Source: Alkalibacillus aidingensis (GTDB lineage Bacteria > Bacillota > Bacilli > Bacillales > Alkalibacillaceae). From it: DNA of 64,000 nucleotides. Numbering within the stretch: the first letter of the stretch is position 1; the number at the start of each line of letters is the position of its first letter. A model generated the notes under the pieces. It was not told the origin of the DNA, did not search any database, and worked only from the letters and a program-made list of their open reading frames with translations. Of the stretch, positions 1-8,356 are shown one piece after another. Made by a program: the position numbers and the translations under genes. The DNA lies in assembly GCF_014595945.1 (NCBI RefSeq), contig NZ_JABXWU010000006.1:1-64000 (forward strand), written 5' to 3'.

Positions 1-35
1 TTCGGATGATCATTTTTTGATCATCCGAACCTTTT
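1..35. terminator. Perfect 12-bp stem-loop at window edge
   Basis: Bases 1-12 and 18-29 are perfect reverse complements around a T5 loop, followed by CC and five T. It reads as an intrinsic terminator for a plus-strand gene lying off the left edge. It may also stop ptsI transcription coming from the right, but the bases beyond position 1 are not visible. Confidence 0.7.
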
Positions 36-71
36 TATTCGTAGAAACTAGTTTTGTCCCAGCCTCTTTTT

Positions 72-1790
72 TTAATCTAATAAGAAATGTTGTCTAACAT
101 ATTGCTCGACTTCTTGGTTAGTTTGTTTATTTAAAATTACATCACTTACTTCTGAAGTGGTCTGATAGTTCAATTGATGAATTTGTTGACGTGCTCGAAG
201 TATGGTTGAGGCACTCATGCTAAACTCATCTAAACCTAGGCCTAAGAGAATTGGGATCGCGACCTCATCTCCAGCCATCTCACCACACATACCAGCCCAT
301 TTGCCTTCTGCATGTGCAGCATCAATGACGCGTTTGATTAAACGTAATACGCCAGGGTGGTAAGGCTGATATAAATGACTAACATTCTCATTCATCCGAT
401 CAGCTGCTATTGTGTATTGAATTAAATCATTTGTCCCAATACTGAAAAAGTCCACTTCTTTTGCAAATTGATCTGCTAGTACAGCTGTTGATGGGATTTC
501 AACCATAATACCAACTTCGATATCATCACTAACTGTATGCCCTTCTTTAAGAAGCTTATCACGTTCTTCATCTAAAATATGTTTTGCATCCCGATATTCT
601 TCAAGGGTTGCGACCATCGGGAACATAATCTTTAGGTTACCATAAGCGCTGGCACGAAGTAATGCTCGTAATTGAACGCGAAAAATGTCGTCACGCTCTA
701 AACATAAGCGAATTGCACGGAAGCCTAAAAATGGATTCAATTCATTAGGTAAGTCTAGGTAGGGTAAATCTTTATCGCCACCAATATCAAGTGTGCGAAT
801 AACAACAGGTTGTCCGTTAAGCGTTTCTAGAACGGTTTTGTAAGACTCGAATTGTTCATCCTCAGACGGTAGTCGATCACGGTCCATATATAAAAATTCA
901 GTACGAAATAAGCCAACACCTTCAGCACCATTTTCAATCACTGTTTCCAAATCTTTAGGTGAACCAATGTTAGCAGCTAATTCGACTTGTTTACCATCGG
1001 AAGATACGCTCGGTTCGTGAATGAGCGTTTGTAACTCCTGAGCTCGTTCTTGTTCTTCTTTTAATTGACGTTCGTAAAACTCTAGCTGTTCATCATTTGG
1101 GTCGGTAATCACTGTTCCGTTTTCACCATCGATAATGACTGTTGTATCTTTAGTAATCTCTGAAGTTGCAGTTGTTGTACCCACTACAGCTGGAATGCCC
1201 ATAGAACGGGACATAATAGCAGAGTGAGAGGTGCGTCCACCAATATCAGTCACAATGCCTTTGACATACTTACGGTTTAATTGTGCCGTATCAGAAGGTA
1301 ATAAATCATGGGCAATTAAGATGACTTCCTCAGTAATATCACTAGTTGTTACTAAGGGTTCACCCAATAAATATGATAAGACACGTTTAGAAACATCACG
1401 GATATCTGCAGCACGTTCTTTCATATAGTCATTGTCCATACTCTCGAAAATGGAGATAAACTGATTAGCTGCATCGTTCAGAGCTTTTTCAGCATTAATT
1501 TGCTCACTTTCAATCTTGCCTTTAACGGTATTTAATAATTCAGGATCTTGAAGAACAAGTAAGTGTGCGCCAAAAATCTTAGCGTGGTCCTCTCCTAATT
1601 CCTCTTTAACGTGTGCTTGTATCTTTTCTAAATCATGGTTTGCCTGCTGTATAGCTTGTTCAAAACGACTAATTTCTACAGATACATCATTAATTGCTTT
1701 TTCGACAATATCTAATTCGGGATTTTGAAGAACAAAAGCCTTTCCAATAGATATACCATTTGAAGCTCCAATGCCTGTTAATTCTGTCAT
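72..1790 (-). CDS. ptsI: PTS enzyme I (phosphoenolpyruvate-protein phosphotransferase)
   Basis: This cytoplasmic enzyme takes phosphate from phosphoenolpyruvate onto a histidine and passes it to HPr, the first step of all PTS sugar uptake. The 572-residue length is normal. The N-terminal HPr-binding and phosphohistidine domain carries [12 protein letters not shown] near residue 190 with the active His. The C-terminal TIM-barrel PEP domain has the metal/PEP signatures ([27 protein letters not shown]) and the proton-donor Cys in [10 protein letters not shown]. The ATG follows AAGGAG at good spacing. In most Bacillaceae ptsI follows ptsH; here it stands alone, divergent from the fructose operon whose last gene is HPr, so the general PTS proteins seem tied to fructose control. 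Confidence 0.97.
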   Translation of the reverse strand: MTELTGIGASNGISIGKAFVLQNPELDIVEKAINDVSVEISRFEQAIQQANHDLEKIQAHVKEELGEDHAKIFGAHLLVLQDPELLNTVKGKIESEQINAEKALNDAANQFISIFESMDNDYMKERAADIRDVSKRVLSYLLGEPLVTTSDITEEVILIAHDLLPSDTAQLNRKYVKGIVTDIGGRTSHSAIMSRSMGIPAVVGTTTATSEITKDTTVIIDGENGTVITDPNDEQLEFYERQLKEEQERAQELQTLIHEPSVSSDGKQVELAANIGSPKDLETVIENGAEGVGLFRTEFLYMDRDRLPSEDEQFESYKTVLETLNGQPVVIRTLDIGGDKDLPYLDLPNELNPFLGFRAIRLCLERDDIFRVQLRALLRASAYGNLKIMFPMVATLEEYRDAKHILDEERDKLLKEGHTVSDDIEVGIMVEIPSTAVLADQFAKEVDFFSIGTNDLIQYTIAADRMNENVSHLYQPYHPGVLRLIKRVIDAAHAEGKWAGMCGEMAGDEVAIPILLGLGLDEFSMSASTILRARQQIHQLNYQTTSEVSDVILNKQTNQEVEQYVRQHFLLD

Positions 1791-1816
1791 GTTATTTCAG
1801 CTCCTTAAAAGTAAGA

Positions 1817-1850
1817 CTAACCTAAAATAATCATAAATAATCAAGGTTAG
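1817..1850. promoter_or_regulatory. Inverted repeat with internal TAATCA repeats upstream of ptsI
   Basis: CTAACCT (1817-1823) and AGGTTAG (1844-1850) are perfect inverted repeats enclosing two TAATCA motifs (1828-1833, 1838-1843). Further TAATCA motifs occur at 1900-1935, by the fruR promoter. Repeats shared by both divergent promoters fit operators for the neighbouring DeoR-family regulator. That assignment is inference. Confidence 0.5.
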
Positions 1851-1874
1851 GCAAAAATATATTTAAAATTAGTT

Positions 1875-1903
1875 TTGACACCGTTTTCACTATCTATTAT
1901 AAT
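1875..1903 (+). promoter_or_regulatory. Consensus sigma-A promoter of the fru operon with overlapping cre
   Basis: TTGACA (1875-1880), a 17-bp spacer and TATAAT (1898-1903) form a perfect consensus promoter reading into fruR. Bases 1875-1889 match the CcpA cre consensus WTGNNARCGNWWWCA at 14 of 15 defined positions (C instead of R at position 7), covering the -35 box, so CcpA binding should block polymerase. ATTATAAT at 1896-1903 is palindromic, so a minus-strand -10 for ptsI may overlap it. Confidence 0.8.
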
Positions 1904-1969
1904 CATAATTAATCACATTCAGTCAATAATAATCACTGAAATGAGCAAAAGTGATGGTGGTGATCAACG

Positions 1970-2749
1970 GTGTTATATAGTGAGGAAAGAAAGAAGAAGA
2001 TATTATCATATATAGATCAACATGGTCGTGCTTCTGTTCAGGAATTAGGTGAAGCGTTTGCAGTTTCTGAATCGACTATAAGACGCGATTTAAGTGAGCT
2101 TGAAAATGAAAAAATGCTAAAACGGACTCACGGTGGTGCGATTTCAAAACAAAGTGTTAATTTTGAACCGAGTGTGATTGAAAAAGCAGACCGACTGCTT
2201 ATTGAGAAGCAAGCTATTGCTCGGAAAGCTGCGTCATTTATACAAGATAATGATACCGTTCTCATTGATTCAGGGACGACAACATTAGCATTGATACAAG
2301 AGATAAAACTAAAGAATTCATTAACCGTTGTGACGAATTCTGTTGTCCATGCTGAGCTTTTAAAAGAGTCGAACCATATTGAGGTGATTGTTTTAGGAGG
2401 GCGCTTAAGGCATGAGACGCAAGCATTAGTCGGTCCATTGACTGACCAAGGATTAAATCTCATTCATGTTGATAAAGCATTTATAGGTACAAATGGAGTT
2501 GATCTACATGATGGTTTAACAACTCCGAACCTTACTGAGGCTGCTACTAAGCGTAAAATGATTGAACAATCATCAGAAGTTTTCTTGCTAGCAGACTCCA
2601 GCAAATTCGAGAAAGTATCCTTTGCCAATTTTGGTGAAATAGAAAGCTTAGATTATTGTATTACTGATGAACAAGTGAATGAGCAGTATCAAATTGAATT
2701 TGAACAACGGGGTGTCAAGTTAGAGATCGTACCACTTCAGGAGGATTAA
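1970..2749 (+). CDS. fruR: DeoR-family regulator of the fructose operon
   Basis: A 259-residue DNA-binding protein that probably represses the fructose genes and senses a phosphorylated fructose intermediate. The N-terminal DeoR winged helix-turn-helix (residues about 1-55) contains the typical STIRRDLSELE recognition segment and THGGA linker. The C-terminal effector domain (about 75-235) has the DSGTTT and NSV segments of the DeoR sugar-phosphate fold. GTG is chosen as start because GGTGGTGAT lies just upstream. It is the first gene of the operon, four bases before fruK, and its own promoter carries repeated TAATCA motifs, suggesting autoregulation. The name rests on context plus family. Confidence 0.9.
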   Translation: MLYSEERKKKILSYIDQHGRASVQELGEAFAVSESTIRRDLSELENEKMLKRTHGGAISKQSVNFEPSVIEKADRLLIEKQAIARKAASFIQDNDTVLIDSGTTTLALIQEIKLKNSLTVVTNSVVHAELLKESNHIEVIVLGGRLRHETQALVGPLTDQGLNLIHVDKAFIGTNGVDLHDGLTTPNLTEAATKRKMIEQSSEVFLLADSSKFEKVSFANFGEIESLDYCITDEQVNEQYQIEFEQRGVKLEIVPLQED

Positions 2750-2753
2750 CATA

Positions 2754-3692
2754 ATGACAAAAGTACTAACAATGACATTGAACCCGGCAATTGATAAGAC
2801 GTTAACCTTATCAACTTTCGAAGTTGGTGGATTAAACAGGCTAACAACTCAGCCACATATAGATCCGGGTGGAAAAGGAATTAATGTAGCAAAAGTATTG
2901 AATCATTTAAATACTCCGGTGACGACAACAGGGTTTATGGCTGGTCAAACGGGAAAAAAGATGATGAACGAACTACAATCCTTAGGCATAAAAACGAGTT
3001 TTCAAGACGTAGATGGTGAAGTGAGGACCAATCTTAAAATTGTCGATCAAGAAACGCAACAAACAACAGAGATTAATGAACCTGGTTTTGTTGTTGGTGA
3101 AGAGGATTTAGAGGGGCTTAACTTAATTCTTGATCAATTGCTAGACCAAACGGAGGTTATGATTCTTGCTGGAAGTACTCCAAAAGGTGTTAGCGATCAT
3201 ATTTACAAAGAGTACATCGAGAAGGCTAAAGCTAAAGGGGTACGCACCATTCTTGATGTAAGTGGTAACGCTTTAAAAGAAGGTTTAAAAGCTAAGCCGT
3301 TTGCTATTAAACCAAATATACACGAGTTAGAAGATTTGTTTAGTAGACAGTTTAATAATCGCGATGAGATAGTTGAAGCTTGTGAACAATTAGTAAAAGA
3401 AGGAATTGAGCTAGTTGTGGTCTCTTTAGGAGGAGATGGCGCTTTGTTTGTATCTGAAGATGAGGTATATCAAGTGGCGCCTTTCGATATTACTCCTAAA
3501 AGTACAGTTGGTGCGGGTGATTCTATGGTTGGGGCCATGGTTTATTCGCTACTTAATTCTTACTCGTTAGAGGATCTAGCTAAGTGGTCAACAACTGCAG
3601 GCACAATCACAGCGTCAAAGGCTGGAACTAGTGTCTGTACCTTATCAGAAATAGAGGAATATGTTGATCAGGTTAAAGTGCGCAAAATTTAG
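2754..3692 (+). CDS. fruK: 1-phosphofructokinase
   Basis: PfkB-family kinase that phosphorylates fructose-1-phosphate, the FruA product, to fructose-1,6-bisphosphate. The 312-residue protein starts with the substrate-binding signature TLNPAIDKT and has the GGKGINVAKVL glycine motif near residue 40. The C-terminal PfkB motif STVGAGDSMVGAM holds the catalytic Asp near residue 253. AGGAGGATTAAC precedes the ATG, four bases after the fruR stop. Tagatose-6-phosphate kinase is a related alternative, but the neighbours make fructose-1-phosphate kinase the better call. Confidence 0.95.
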   Translation: MTKVLTMTLNPAIDKTLTLSTFEVGGLNRLTTQPHIDPGGKGINVAKVLNHLNTPVTTTGFMAGQTGKKMMNELQSLGIKTSFQDVDGEVRTNLKIVDQETQQTTEINEPGFVVGEEDLEGLNLILDQLLDQTEVMILAGSTPKGVSDHIYKEYIEKAKAKGVRTILDVSGNALKEGLKAKPFAIKPNIHELEDLFSRQFNNRDEIVEACEQLVKEGIELVVVSLGGDGALFVSEDEVYQVAPFDITPKSTVGAGDSMVGAMVYSLLNSYSLEDLAKWSTTAGTITASKAGTSVCTLSEIEEYVDQVKVRKI

Positions 3693-3734
3693 TAACATAA
3701 ATAATTTATCATTAATATTTGGGAGGTTAGGAGT

Positions 3735-5129
3735 ATGAAGAAGTTATTAGCTGTTACGGCTTGTCCTACAGGAATTGCCCATACGTTTATGGCTGCAGAA
3801 GCCTTGGATAAGGCCGCGAAAGAGAAAGGCATTGACATGAAAGTTGAAACGCGAGGAAGTGTCGGTGTTGAAAATGAGCTTACGGAAGAAGATATTCGTG
3901 AGGCTCATGCGATTATTTTGGCAGTTGATACGAATGTTGATGAAGAACGGTTCTCAGGAAAGTCAGTAATCCGTGTTGGTGTAGGTGATGCCATTAAAGA
4001 CCCGAACGGACTAATCGATCAAGCTTTAGAAATGGAAGACACAACACCAGATGATTATGTAGAACAAGTTAAAGAAAGGAAGAAAGCTAAGGGTGAGGAA
4101 CGTAAAGGGTTTTATAAACACCTAATGAATGGTGTATCCTTTATGATTCCACTCGTAGTTGCCGGTGGTTTACTTATTGCACTTTCATTTGTCTTTGGTT
4201 TAGAAGCGGCAGATCAAGAAGGGACATTAGCAAACCATCTTAATCAAATTGGTGGTGTGGCATTTGGCTTAATGGTCCCAATCCTTGCAGGGTTTATTGC
4301 TTACTCCATTGCTGATAAGCCAGGTCTAGCACCAGGGTTAGTCGGTGGTATGTTAGCTGATGAAGTTGGAGCCGGTTTCCTTGGTGGTATTATTGCAGGT
4401 TTCTTAGCAGGTTATCTAGCTCAGTTAGTGAAGAAGGTCGTTAAGCTACCGAAGAATTTAGAAGGAATTATGCCTGTTTTAGTTATTCCACTGTTAGCAA
4501 CATTAGCGACTGGACTATTAATGTATTACGTGATTGGAGGACCTGTGAGTGGAATTATGGGTGCCCTTGAAGACTTTTTACAATCGATGACAGGCGCTAA
4601 TGCGGTTATCCTTGGACTACTTTTAGGTGGAATGATGGCAGTTGATATGGGTGGTCCAGTCAACAAAACAGCTTATGCCTTTGCAGCAGGACTGCTTGCG
4701 AGTGAGATTTATGGTCCAATGGCAGCGGTTATGGCAGCAGGTATGACGCCACCATTAGGTATTTGGATTGCCACATTAATTGCGAAGAAGCGTTTCACAA
4801 AAGAAGAACAAGAAGCAGGTAAAGCAGCAAGTGTCTTAGGGATCTCGTTTATCACAGAGGGTGCCATTCCTTTCGCAGCAGCTGACCCATTACGTGTTAT
4901 TCCAGCTTTGATTGCAGGTTCGGCAACAGCTGGTGCATTGTCAATGATATTTAATGCGGCATTACGCGTCCCGCATGGTGGTGTATTTGTACTCTTTATT
5001 CCCAATGCCGTCACTCACGTTCTTCTATATGCTTTAGCGATAGCAATTGGTACGGTTGTAACAGCTTTACTTGTAATTTTCTTCAAGAAGAGGTCACCAC
5101 AAGCCCAAGCAGCAGATTTAACAGAATAA
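3735..5129 (+). CDS. fruA: PTS fructose transporter, EIIBC subunit
   Basis: Membrane permease that imports fructose and phosphorylates it on C1. Residues 1-100 are the fructose-type EIIB domain with the phosphorylated Cys10 in VTACPTGIAHTFMAAE. Residues about 120-455 are the EIIC domain, with roughly nine or ten hydrophobic segments and the conserved GGPVNKTAYAFA and ITEGAIPFAAADP motifs. B. subtilis FruA is a single EIIABC chain of about 635 residues; this one, at 464, lacks EIIA, which is encoded 98 bases downstream. RBS is GGGAGGTTAGGAGT. Confidence 0.94.
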   Translation: MKKLLAVTACPTGIAHTFMAAEALDKAAKEKGIDMKVETRGSVGVENELTEEDIREAHAIILAVDTNVDEERFSGKSVIRVGVGDAIKDPNGLIDQALEMEDTTPDDYVEQVKERKKAKGEERKGFYKHLMNGVSFMIPLVVAGGLLIALSFVFGLEAADQEGTLANHLNQIGGVAFGLMVPILAGFIAYSIADKPGLAPGLVGGMLADEVGAGFLGGIIAGFLAGYLAQLVKKVVKLPKNLEGIMPVLVIPLLATLATGLLMYYVIGGPVSGIMGALEDFLQSMTGANAVILGLLLGGMMAVDMGGPVNKTAYAFAAGLLASEIYGPMAAVMAAGMTPPLGIWIATLIAKKRFTKEEQEAGKAASVLGISFITEGAIPFAAADPLRVIPALIAGSATAGALSMIFNAALRVPHGGVFVLFIPNAVTHVLLYALAIAIGTVVTALLVIFFKKRSPQAQAADLTE

Positions 5130-5227
5130 GTAACATAATCAATATCGTTGAAAAATGGAACCGGATGTTATGATATTTTGTTTTAGGGGAAAATATAGAC
5201 ATCATGAATTTAAAGGAGAATTAACAC

Positions 5228-5677
5228 ATGCAGTTATCAGAAATTCTAAAAAAAGACCACGTATTACTTGATATAGAAGCCGACTCACGTGAAGCAGTAA
5301 TTGATGAGTTAACTAAAACGATGGAAGGTACAGGGGTTATTGCAGATGCTGCGACTTATAAGGCAGCTGTTTTGAAACGTGAAGAGGAAGGTTCTACTGG
5401 AATTGGCTTTAGTGTGGCTATTCCACACGGTAAGTCAGCCGGTGTTAATGAACCAGGATTAGCTTATGCTCGTTTATCTCAAGAAGTCGATTGGCAGTCA
5501 CTAGATGGTAATCCGGTCAAGTCAGTGTTCTTAATCGCAATCCCTGAGGAGCAAGCAGGTAATGAACACTTACAAATTTTATCTCAGCTTTCACGTAAAT
5601 TAATGCATGAAGATTTCCGTGAAAAGCTTAATACGGCGAGTAACAGCGAAGAATTAATTGCGGCTTTAGAAGGATAG
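5228..5677 (+). CDS. PTS fructose EIIA subunit
   Basis: A 149-residue EIIA of the fructose/mannitol family (PTS_EIIA_2) that accepts phosphate from HPr and passes it to the Cys of EIIB. The phosphorylated residue is His67 in the family motif FSVAIPHGKS. The conserved EHLQILSQLSRKLM helix follows near residue 120. It has AAAGGAG upstream. A 98-bp gap after fruA contains no clear terminator, so it is probably in the same transcript. It supplies the domain missing from FruA. Confidence 0.93.
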   Translation: MQLSEILKKDHVLLDIEADSREAVIDELTKTMEGTGVIADAATYKAAVLKREEEGSTGIGFSVAIPHGKSAGVNEPGLAYARLSQEVDWQSLDGNPVKSVFLIAIPEEQAGNEHLQILSQLSRKLMHEDFREKLNTASNSEELIAALEG

Positions 5678-5688
5678 GAGGCATAAAT

Positions 5689-5952
5689 GTGAAGCAAGTT
5701 GAAGTAACCATAACCAATGAAACGGGGCTACACGCACGTCCAGCTCAACAACTTGTCCAAGAAGCCAATAAATATTCATCTGATATTAAAATTGTAACAG
5801 GTGATAAAGAAACAGAAGCTAAAAGCATTCTTGGAATTATGACGTTAGGTATTGAAAAAGGAAGAACCATTGGAATTAAAGCAGACGGCCCTGACGAAGA
5901 AGAGGCTGTAAATGCTTTAGTAGACTTAATTGAAAATAATTTTAATGAGTAA
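5689..5952 (+). CDS. ptsH: HPr phosphocarrier protein
   Basis: An 87-residue HPr. His15 in GLHARPA is the site phosphorylated by EI. Ser46 in AKSILGIMTLG is the HPr-kinase site that lets HPr act with CcpA, so both transport and catabolite-repression roles are intact and this is not the Gln15 paralogue Crh. It is last in the fru operon, 11 bases after EIIA. The start is GTG with AGGAGG at good spacing; an ATG two bases upstream is out of frame. Whether the genome holds another HPr beside another EI cannot be seen here; if not, this is the housekeeping ptsH. Confidence 0.9.
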   Translation: MKQVEVTITNETGLHARPAQQLVQEANKYSSDIKIVTGDKETEAKSILGIMTLGIEKGRTIGIKADGPDEEEAVNALVDLIENNFNE

Positions 5953-5958
5953 ATAATT

Positions 5959-5995
5959 ATCCCTCTGCTCGTCAGTGAGTAGAGGGATTTATTAT
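5959..5995 (+). terminator. Terminator of the fru operon
   Basis: ATCCCTCT (5959-5966) pairs with AGAGGGAT (5981-5988), followed by TTATTAT, directly after the HPr stop codon. Confidence 0.8.
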
Positions 5996-6063
5996 GTCGT
6001 GATCATAAGTTGTTCAGCTGCTGAATTAAGTATAATAATGGTGGAGTTTTGTATGGCTATAGT

Positions 6064-6384
6064 CTAAGAGTATTGATCTTTAGCAGGTATAGCAGGTTTT
6101 TGTGTAGGCATGATCCAAGTAATCTCTTGTAAACGAATAAAATACAGTTGATCACTAACATCTAAGACGATATGGTCAGGCTTAACGTCAGTAAGTAAAC
6201 CACGGATGGTTCCCTTATTTGTCTCGACTGTTACAGAACTGTAGTTCATCGCAAGAAGAGCGTGATATATAAAAGGCTCAATTAAAGTAGTTGTATGGGG
6301 TTCTAGTTGAACAATCTGTTGGTCTGGTACCTGTGGCTGTTCCCTGTAATAATTAATGCCAGGATTACCATAATACGGCATCAT
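6064..6384 (-). CDS. DUF2642 / YuzF-like small protein
   Basis: A 106-residue protein of unknown function. The N-terminal part is low in charge and rich in Tyr, Gln and Pro (MMPYYGNPGINYYREQPQ), like spore coat-associated proteins. Residues about 28-100 form an Lsm-like beta-rich domain (TNKGTIRGLLTDVKPDHIVLDVSDQLYFIRLQEITWI) typical of DUF2642. There is no signal peptide or membrane segment. GAGGAGG precedes the ATG. A sporulation role is inference from composition only. Confidence 0.75.
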   Translation of the reverse strand: MMPYYGNPGINYYREQPQVPDQQIVQLEPHTTTLIEPFIYHALLAMNYSSVTVETNKGTIRGLLTDVKPDHIVLDVSDQLYFIRLQEITWIMPTQKPAIPAKDQYS

Positions 6385-6401
6385 AAAAAATCCTCCTCAA
6401 T

Positions 6402-6432
6402 CGTTTGCTTCTATAATTTATGAAGGCAAACG
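6402..6432. other. Stem-loop upstream of the DUF2642 gene
   Basis: CGTTTGCTTC (6402-6411) can pair with GAAGGCAAACG (6422-6432) with one bulged base. There is no T tract on either side. It lies just before the ribosome binding site of the minus-strand gene and may be an operator or an mRNA leader hairpin. Confidence 0.4.
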
Positions 6433-6465
6433 ACTAGGAGTGATTCTTAATCTTCTACATGCTAC

Positions 6466-6493
6466 TTATCAATAAGGAACACCTTATTGATAA
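6466..6493. other. Perfect 12-bp inverted repeat without T tract
   Basis: TTATCAATAAGG (6466-6477) and CCTTATTGATAA (6482-6493) are perfect complements around a 4-base loop. Neither flank has a run of T, so it is not a standard intrinsic terminator. It sits between two minus-strand genes and is either a protein-binding site or an atypical terminator. Confidence 0.5.
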
Positions 6494-6528
6494 GGACAGT
6501 CCATTTAGTTAAGGTTTAAAAAATAAAG

Positions 6529-6927
6529 TTATTCAAAATCGATTTCAGGATTCATCGAAACGACCTGTTTCATAAACAAGTCCTTATTAGCTGGCGAAAT
6601 CCTAATCACTCGATGATCAAACCCATATGTAATTTCTAAACGGTTTACGGATAAGGCTGGAGATAGTTTTAGGTTTCGGATTAGTCGAATTTTTTCGATA
6701 TCTTGTATATCAACGCTTTTAGTAAAGGGGCCATATTTAATAATGACTTTCCCTTCATCAACACGATAGTGTACCGTAAACCAGAGCCATATAACAGCTA
6801 AAGTGAACGCAAGGCTTAAGCCCATTAGGAACCATTCAGAATTTAAGAAGGTCCACACTAATGCGAATCCAGCGAATCCAAATAATAATATAGCAATCCA
6901 TATATCTTTCTTTGTTGGATAGTCCAT
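6529..6927 (-). CDS. Membrane-anchored PH-like domain protein
   Basis: A 132-residue protein with two hydrophobic segments (residues about 10-28 and 32-52, the second ending IWLWFTVHY) followed by a small bacterial PH-like domain (VDEGKVIIKYGPFTKSVDIQDIEKIRLIRNL...LEITYGFDHRVIRISP). The layout matches the bPH_4/SunI-like family of Gram-positive membrane proteins. SunI gives immunity to sublancin, but no lantibiotic genes lie nearby, so no immunity role is claimed. AGGAGGAATTAAG precedes the ATG. Confidence 0.75.
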   Translation of the reverse strand: MDYPTKKDIWIAILLFGFAGFALVWTFLNSEWFLMGLSLAFTLAVIWLWFTVHYRVDEGKVIIKYGPFTKSVDIQDIEKIRLIRNLKLSPALSVNRLEITYGFDHRVIRISPANKDLFMKQVVSMNPEIDFE

Positions 6928-7118
6928 CTTAATTCCTCCTTAGTACATAGAATATCGTAAATGTTTAATCGTTTCATTAAAAAAGTTTGATTCGAATACA
7001 TATATAAATTGAGGTGGTTAGCCCTCTTAATTGCCTCTATGACGTATCGACACAAGTTTACAAAGATCTACAAGTATTGATAAAATGAAAGTGTATAGAT
7101 TCTATTGAGGTGAAGGCT

Positions 7119-7493
7119 ATGAAATGTGAAAATTGTGGAAATCAATTATTTATCGATGATCGTTTCTGCTCACGTTGTGGTGCGAAAGTTAAGCAGAGTT
7201 CGACATATAATCACGATCAACATCAGCAAACGGTGGTTGACCAAAATCCTCCACGAGAAAAGAAAAGCGTTGCATTGGCAGTGATTTTATCACTAATTAT
7301 TGTTGGGGTTGGCCAGATTTATTTAGGTCAGGTTTTAAAAGGATTGGTTTTATTAATCAGCTCCTTATTAATTGGCTTTGTCACGGTCGGCCTTGGAGCG
7401 TTTGTGTTATGGATATTAGTCGCTATTGATGCTTATAAAATCGCCAATAAAATTAATGAAGGAAGAACAGTGGACGAGTGGGAGTTTTTCTAA
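7119..7493 (+). CDS. Zinc-ribbon membrane protein
   Basis: A protein of about 124 residues. The N-terminus is a zinc ribbon with CENCG and CSRCG pairs, followed by a polar Gln-rich linker. Two hydrophobic segments near residues 53-75 and 82-105 then resemble a TM2-type hairpin (SLIIVGVGQIYLGQVLKG). The start is placed at ATG 7119 rather than GTG 7110 because TTGAGGTGA lies at correct spacing and the GTG overlaps that site. Function unknown. Confidence 0.75.
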   Translation: MKCENCGNQLFIDDRFCSRCGAKVKQSSTYNHDQHQQTVVDQNPPREKKSVALAVILSLIIVGVGQIYLGQVLKGLVLLISSLLIGFVTVGLGAFVLWILVAIDAYKIANKINEGRTVDEWEFF

Positions 7494-7507
7494 ACTTCAT
7501 GTCTATC

Positions 7508-7540
7508 AATCCCTAGCTGTAATAAGTTAGGGATTTTTTA
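7508..7540 (+). terminator. Terminator after the zinc-ribbon gene
   Basis: AATCCCTA (7508-7515) pairs with TAGGGATT (7528-7535) followed by T5. Confidence 0.8.
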
Positions 7541-7637
7541 TGTGATCACAACTTCTCCCTAATGTTAATATATGGTACGATATATTTATCTGAAAATTCA
7601 TGCGTATATAAAACTATGATTTAAGGGAGTGCTTTGT

Positions 7638-7910
7638 TTGAAGAATGCGATATTGACTGTTTTATTACTAATCAATATGATCTTTATCGTCAATCACTTA
7701 ATATATTTTGACTTTCGTTATAATCAGTTATGGATGGTTATTTTAGGTTTGTTTTTTATTTCGAGTATGGTGATTTCAGTTATTTTCCTCTATCAATCAA
7801 GAAAACGAATCAATGCCCAATTTTACTTTTCAGCAACCGTTCTTTCACTTAGTATTGGTGCATTCGGTTGGTATTTGTTTTTAAACTATTTATTTATTGT
7901 GATGGGGTAG
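7638..7910 (+). CDS. Small integral membrane protein, unknown
   Basis: About 90 residues with three hydrophobic segments (residues about 4-24, 31-51 and 63-85), no cysteines and a short basic loop (YQSRKRINAQ). I do not recognise the family. TTG 7638 is preferred because AAGGGAG lies eight bases upstream; an in-frame GTG at 7629 overlaps that site. It sits 80 bases before another small membrane protein in the same direction and may be cotranscribed. Confidence 0.6.
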   Translation: MKNAILTVLLLINMIFIVNHLIYFDFRYNQLWMVILGLFFISSMVISVIFLYQSRKRINAQFYFSATVLSLSIGAFGWYLFLNYLFIVMG

Positions 7911-7992
7911 ACAGAGATGGTTAACAAAACGATGTTACAGAAGTTAAAAGGTTTTTACTACTTATCTGGGGAATGACAAGAGGTGAAGTATA

Positions 7993-8310
7993 ATGACTCA
8001 ATCAAAATCACAAGTTGAGTGGAAGCAACCAACATGGTTTTGGGTGTCGATTGTTTTATTCGTGATAGCTGAATATGTGGTTATTTATTTACTAGCTGAA
8101 AGTGGAATGGGGCCTTATGACTTATTGGTTCATAGTGTTATATATATGACGGTGCTTGCTTACCCCATTTACGTTTTTGTTGTTATGTTTTTGTTGCCAA
8201 AAGAATTAAGGTTAGATGTTAATACAATCTTTTATATCTTAATGCCAGTGATATTATTTGCGCCAAACTGGGCGTTGATCTATGAATATGTGAATCGGTG
8301 GTTTATATAA
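7993..8310 (+). CDS. Small membrane protein, unknown
   Basis: A 105-residue protein with three hydrophobic segments (residues about 14-35, 44-67 and 78-98) separated by short loops. GAGGTGAAGTA precedes the ATG, making translation convincing. No family recognised. It is followed at once by a strong bidirectional terminator. Confidence 0.6.
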   Translation: MTQSKSQVEWKQPTWFWVSIVLFVIAEYVVIYLLAESGMGPYDLLVHSVIYMTVLAYPIYVFVVMFLLPKELRLDVNTIFYILMPVILFAPNWALIYEYVNRWFI

Positions 8311-8312
8311 AA

Positions 8313-8352
8313 AATCTCACTTATAGGTGGGGGAACTCCTACAAGTGAGATT
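8313..8352. terminator. Bidirectional terminator between convergent genes
   Basis: AATCTCACTT (8313-8322) pairs with AAGTGAGATT (8343-8352), extended inward by TAGG/CCTA across one mismatch. A4 precedes and TCTATTT follows. Confidence 0.8.
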
Positions 8353-8356
8353 CTAT

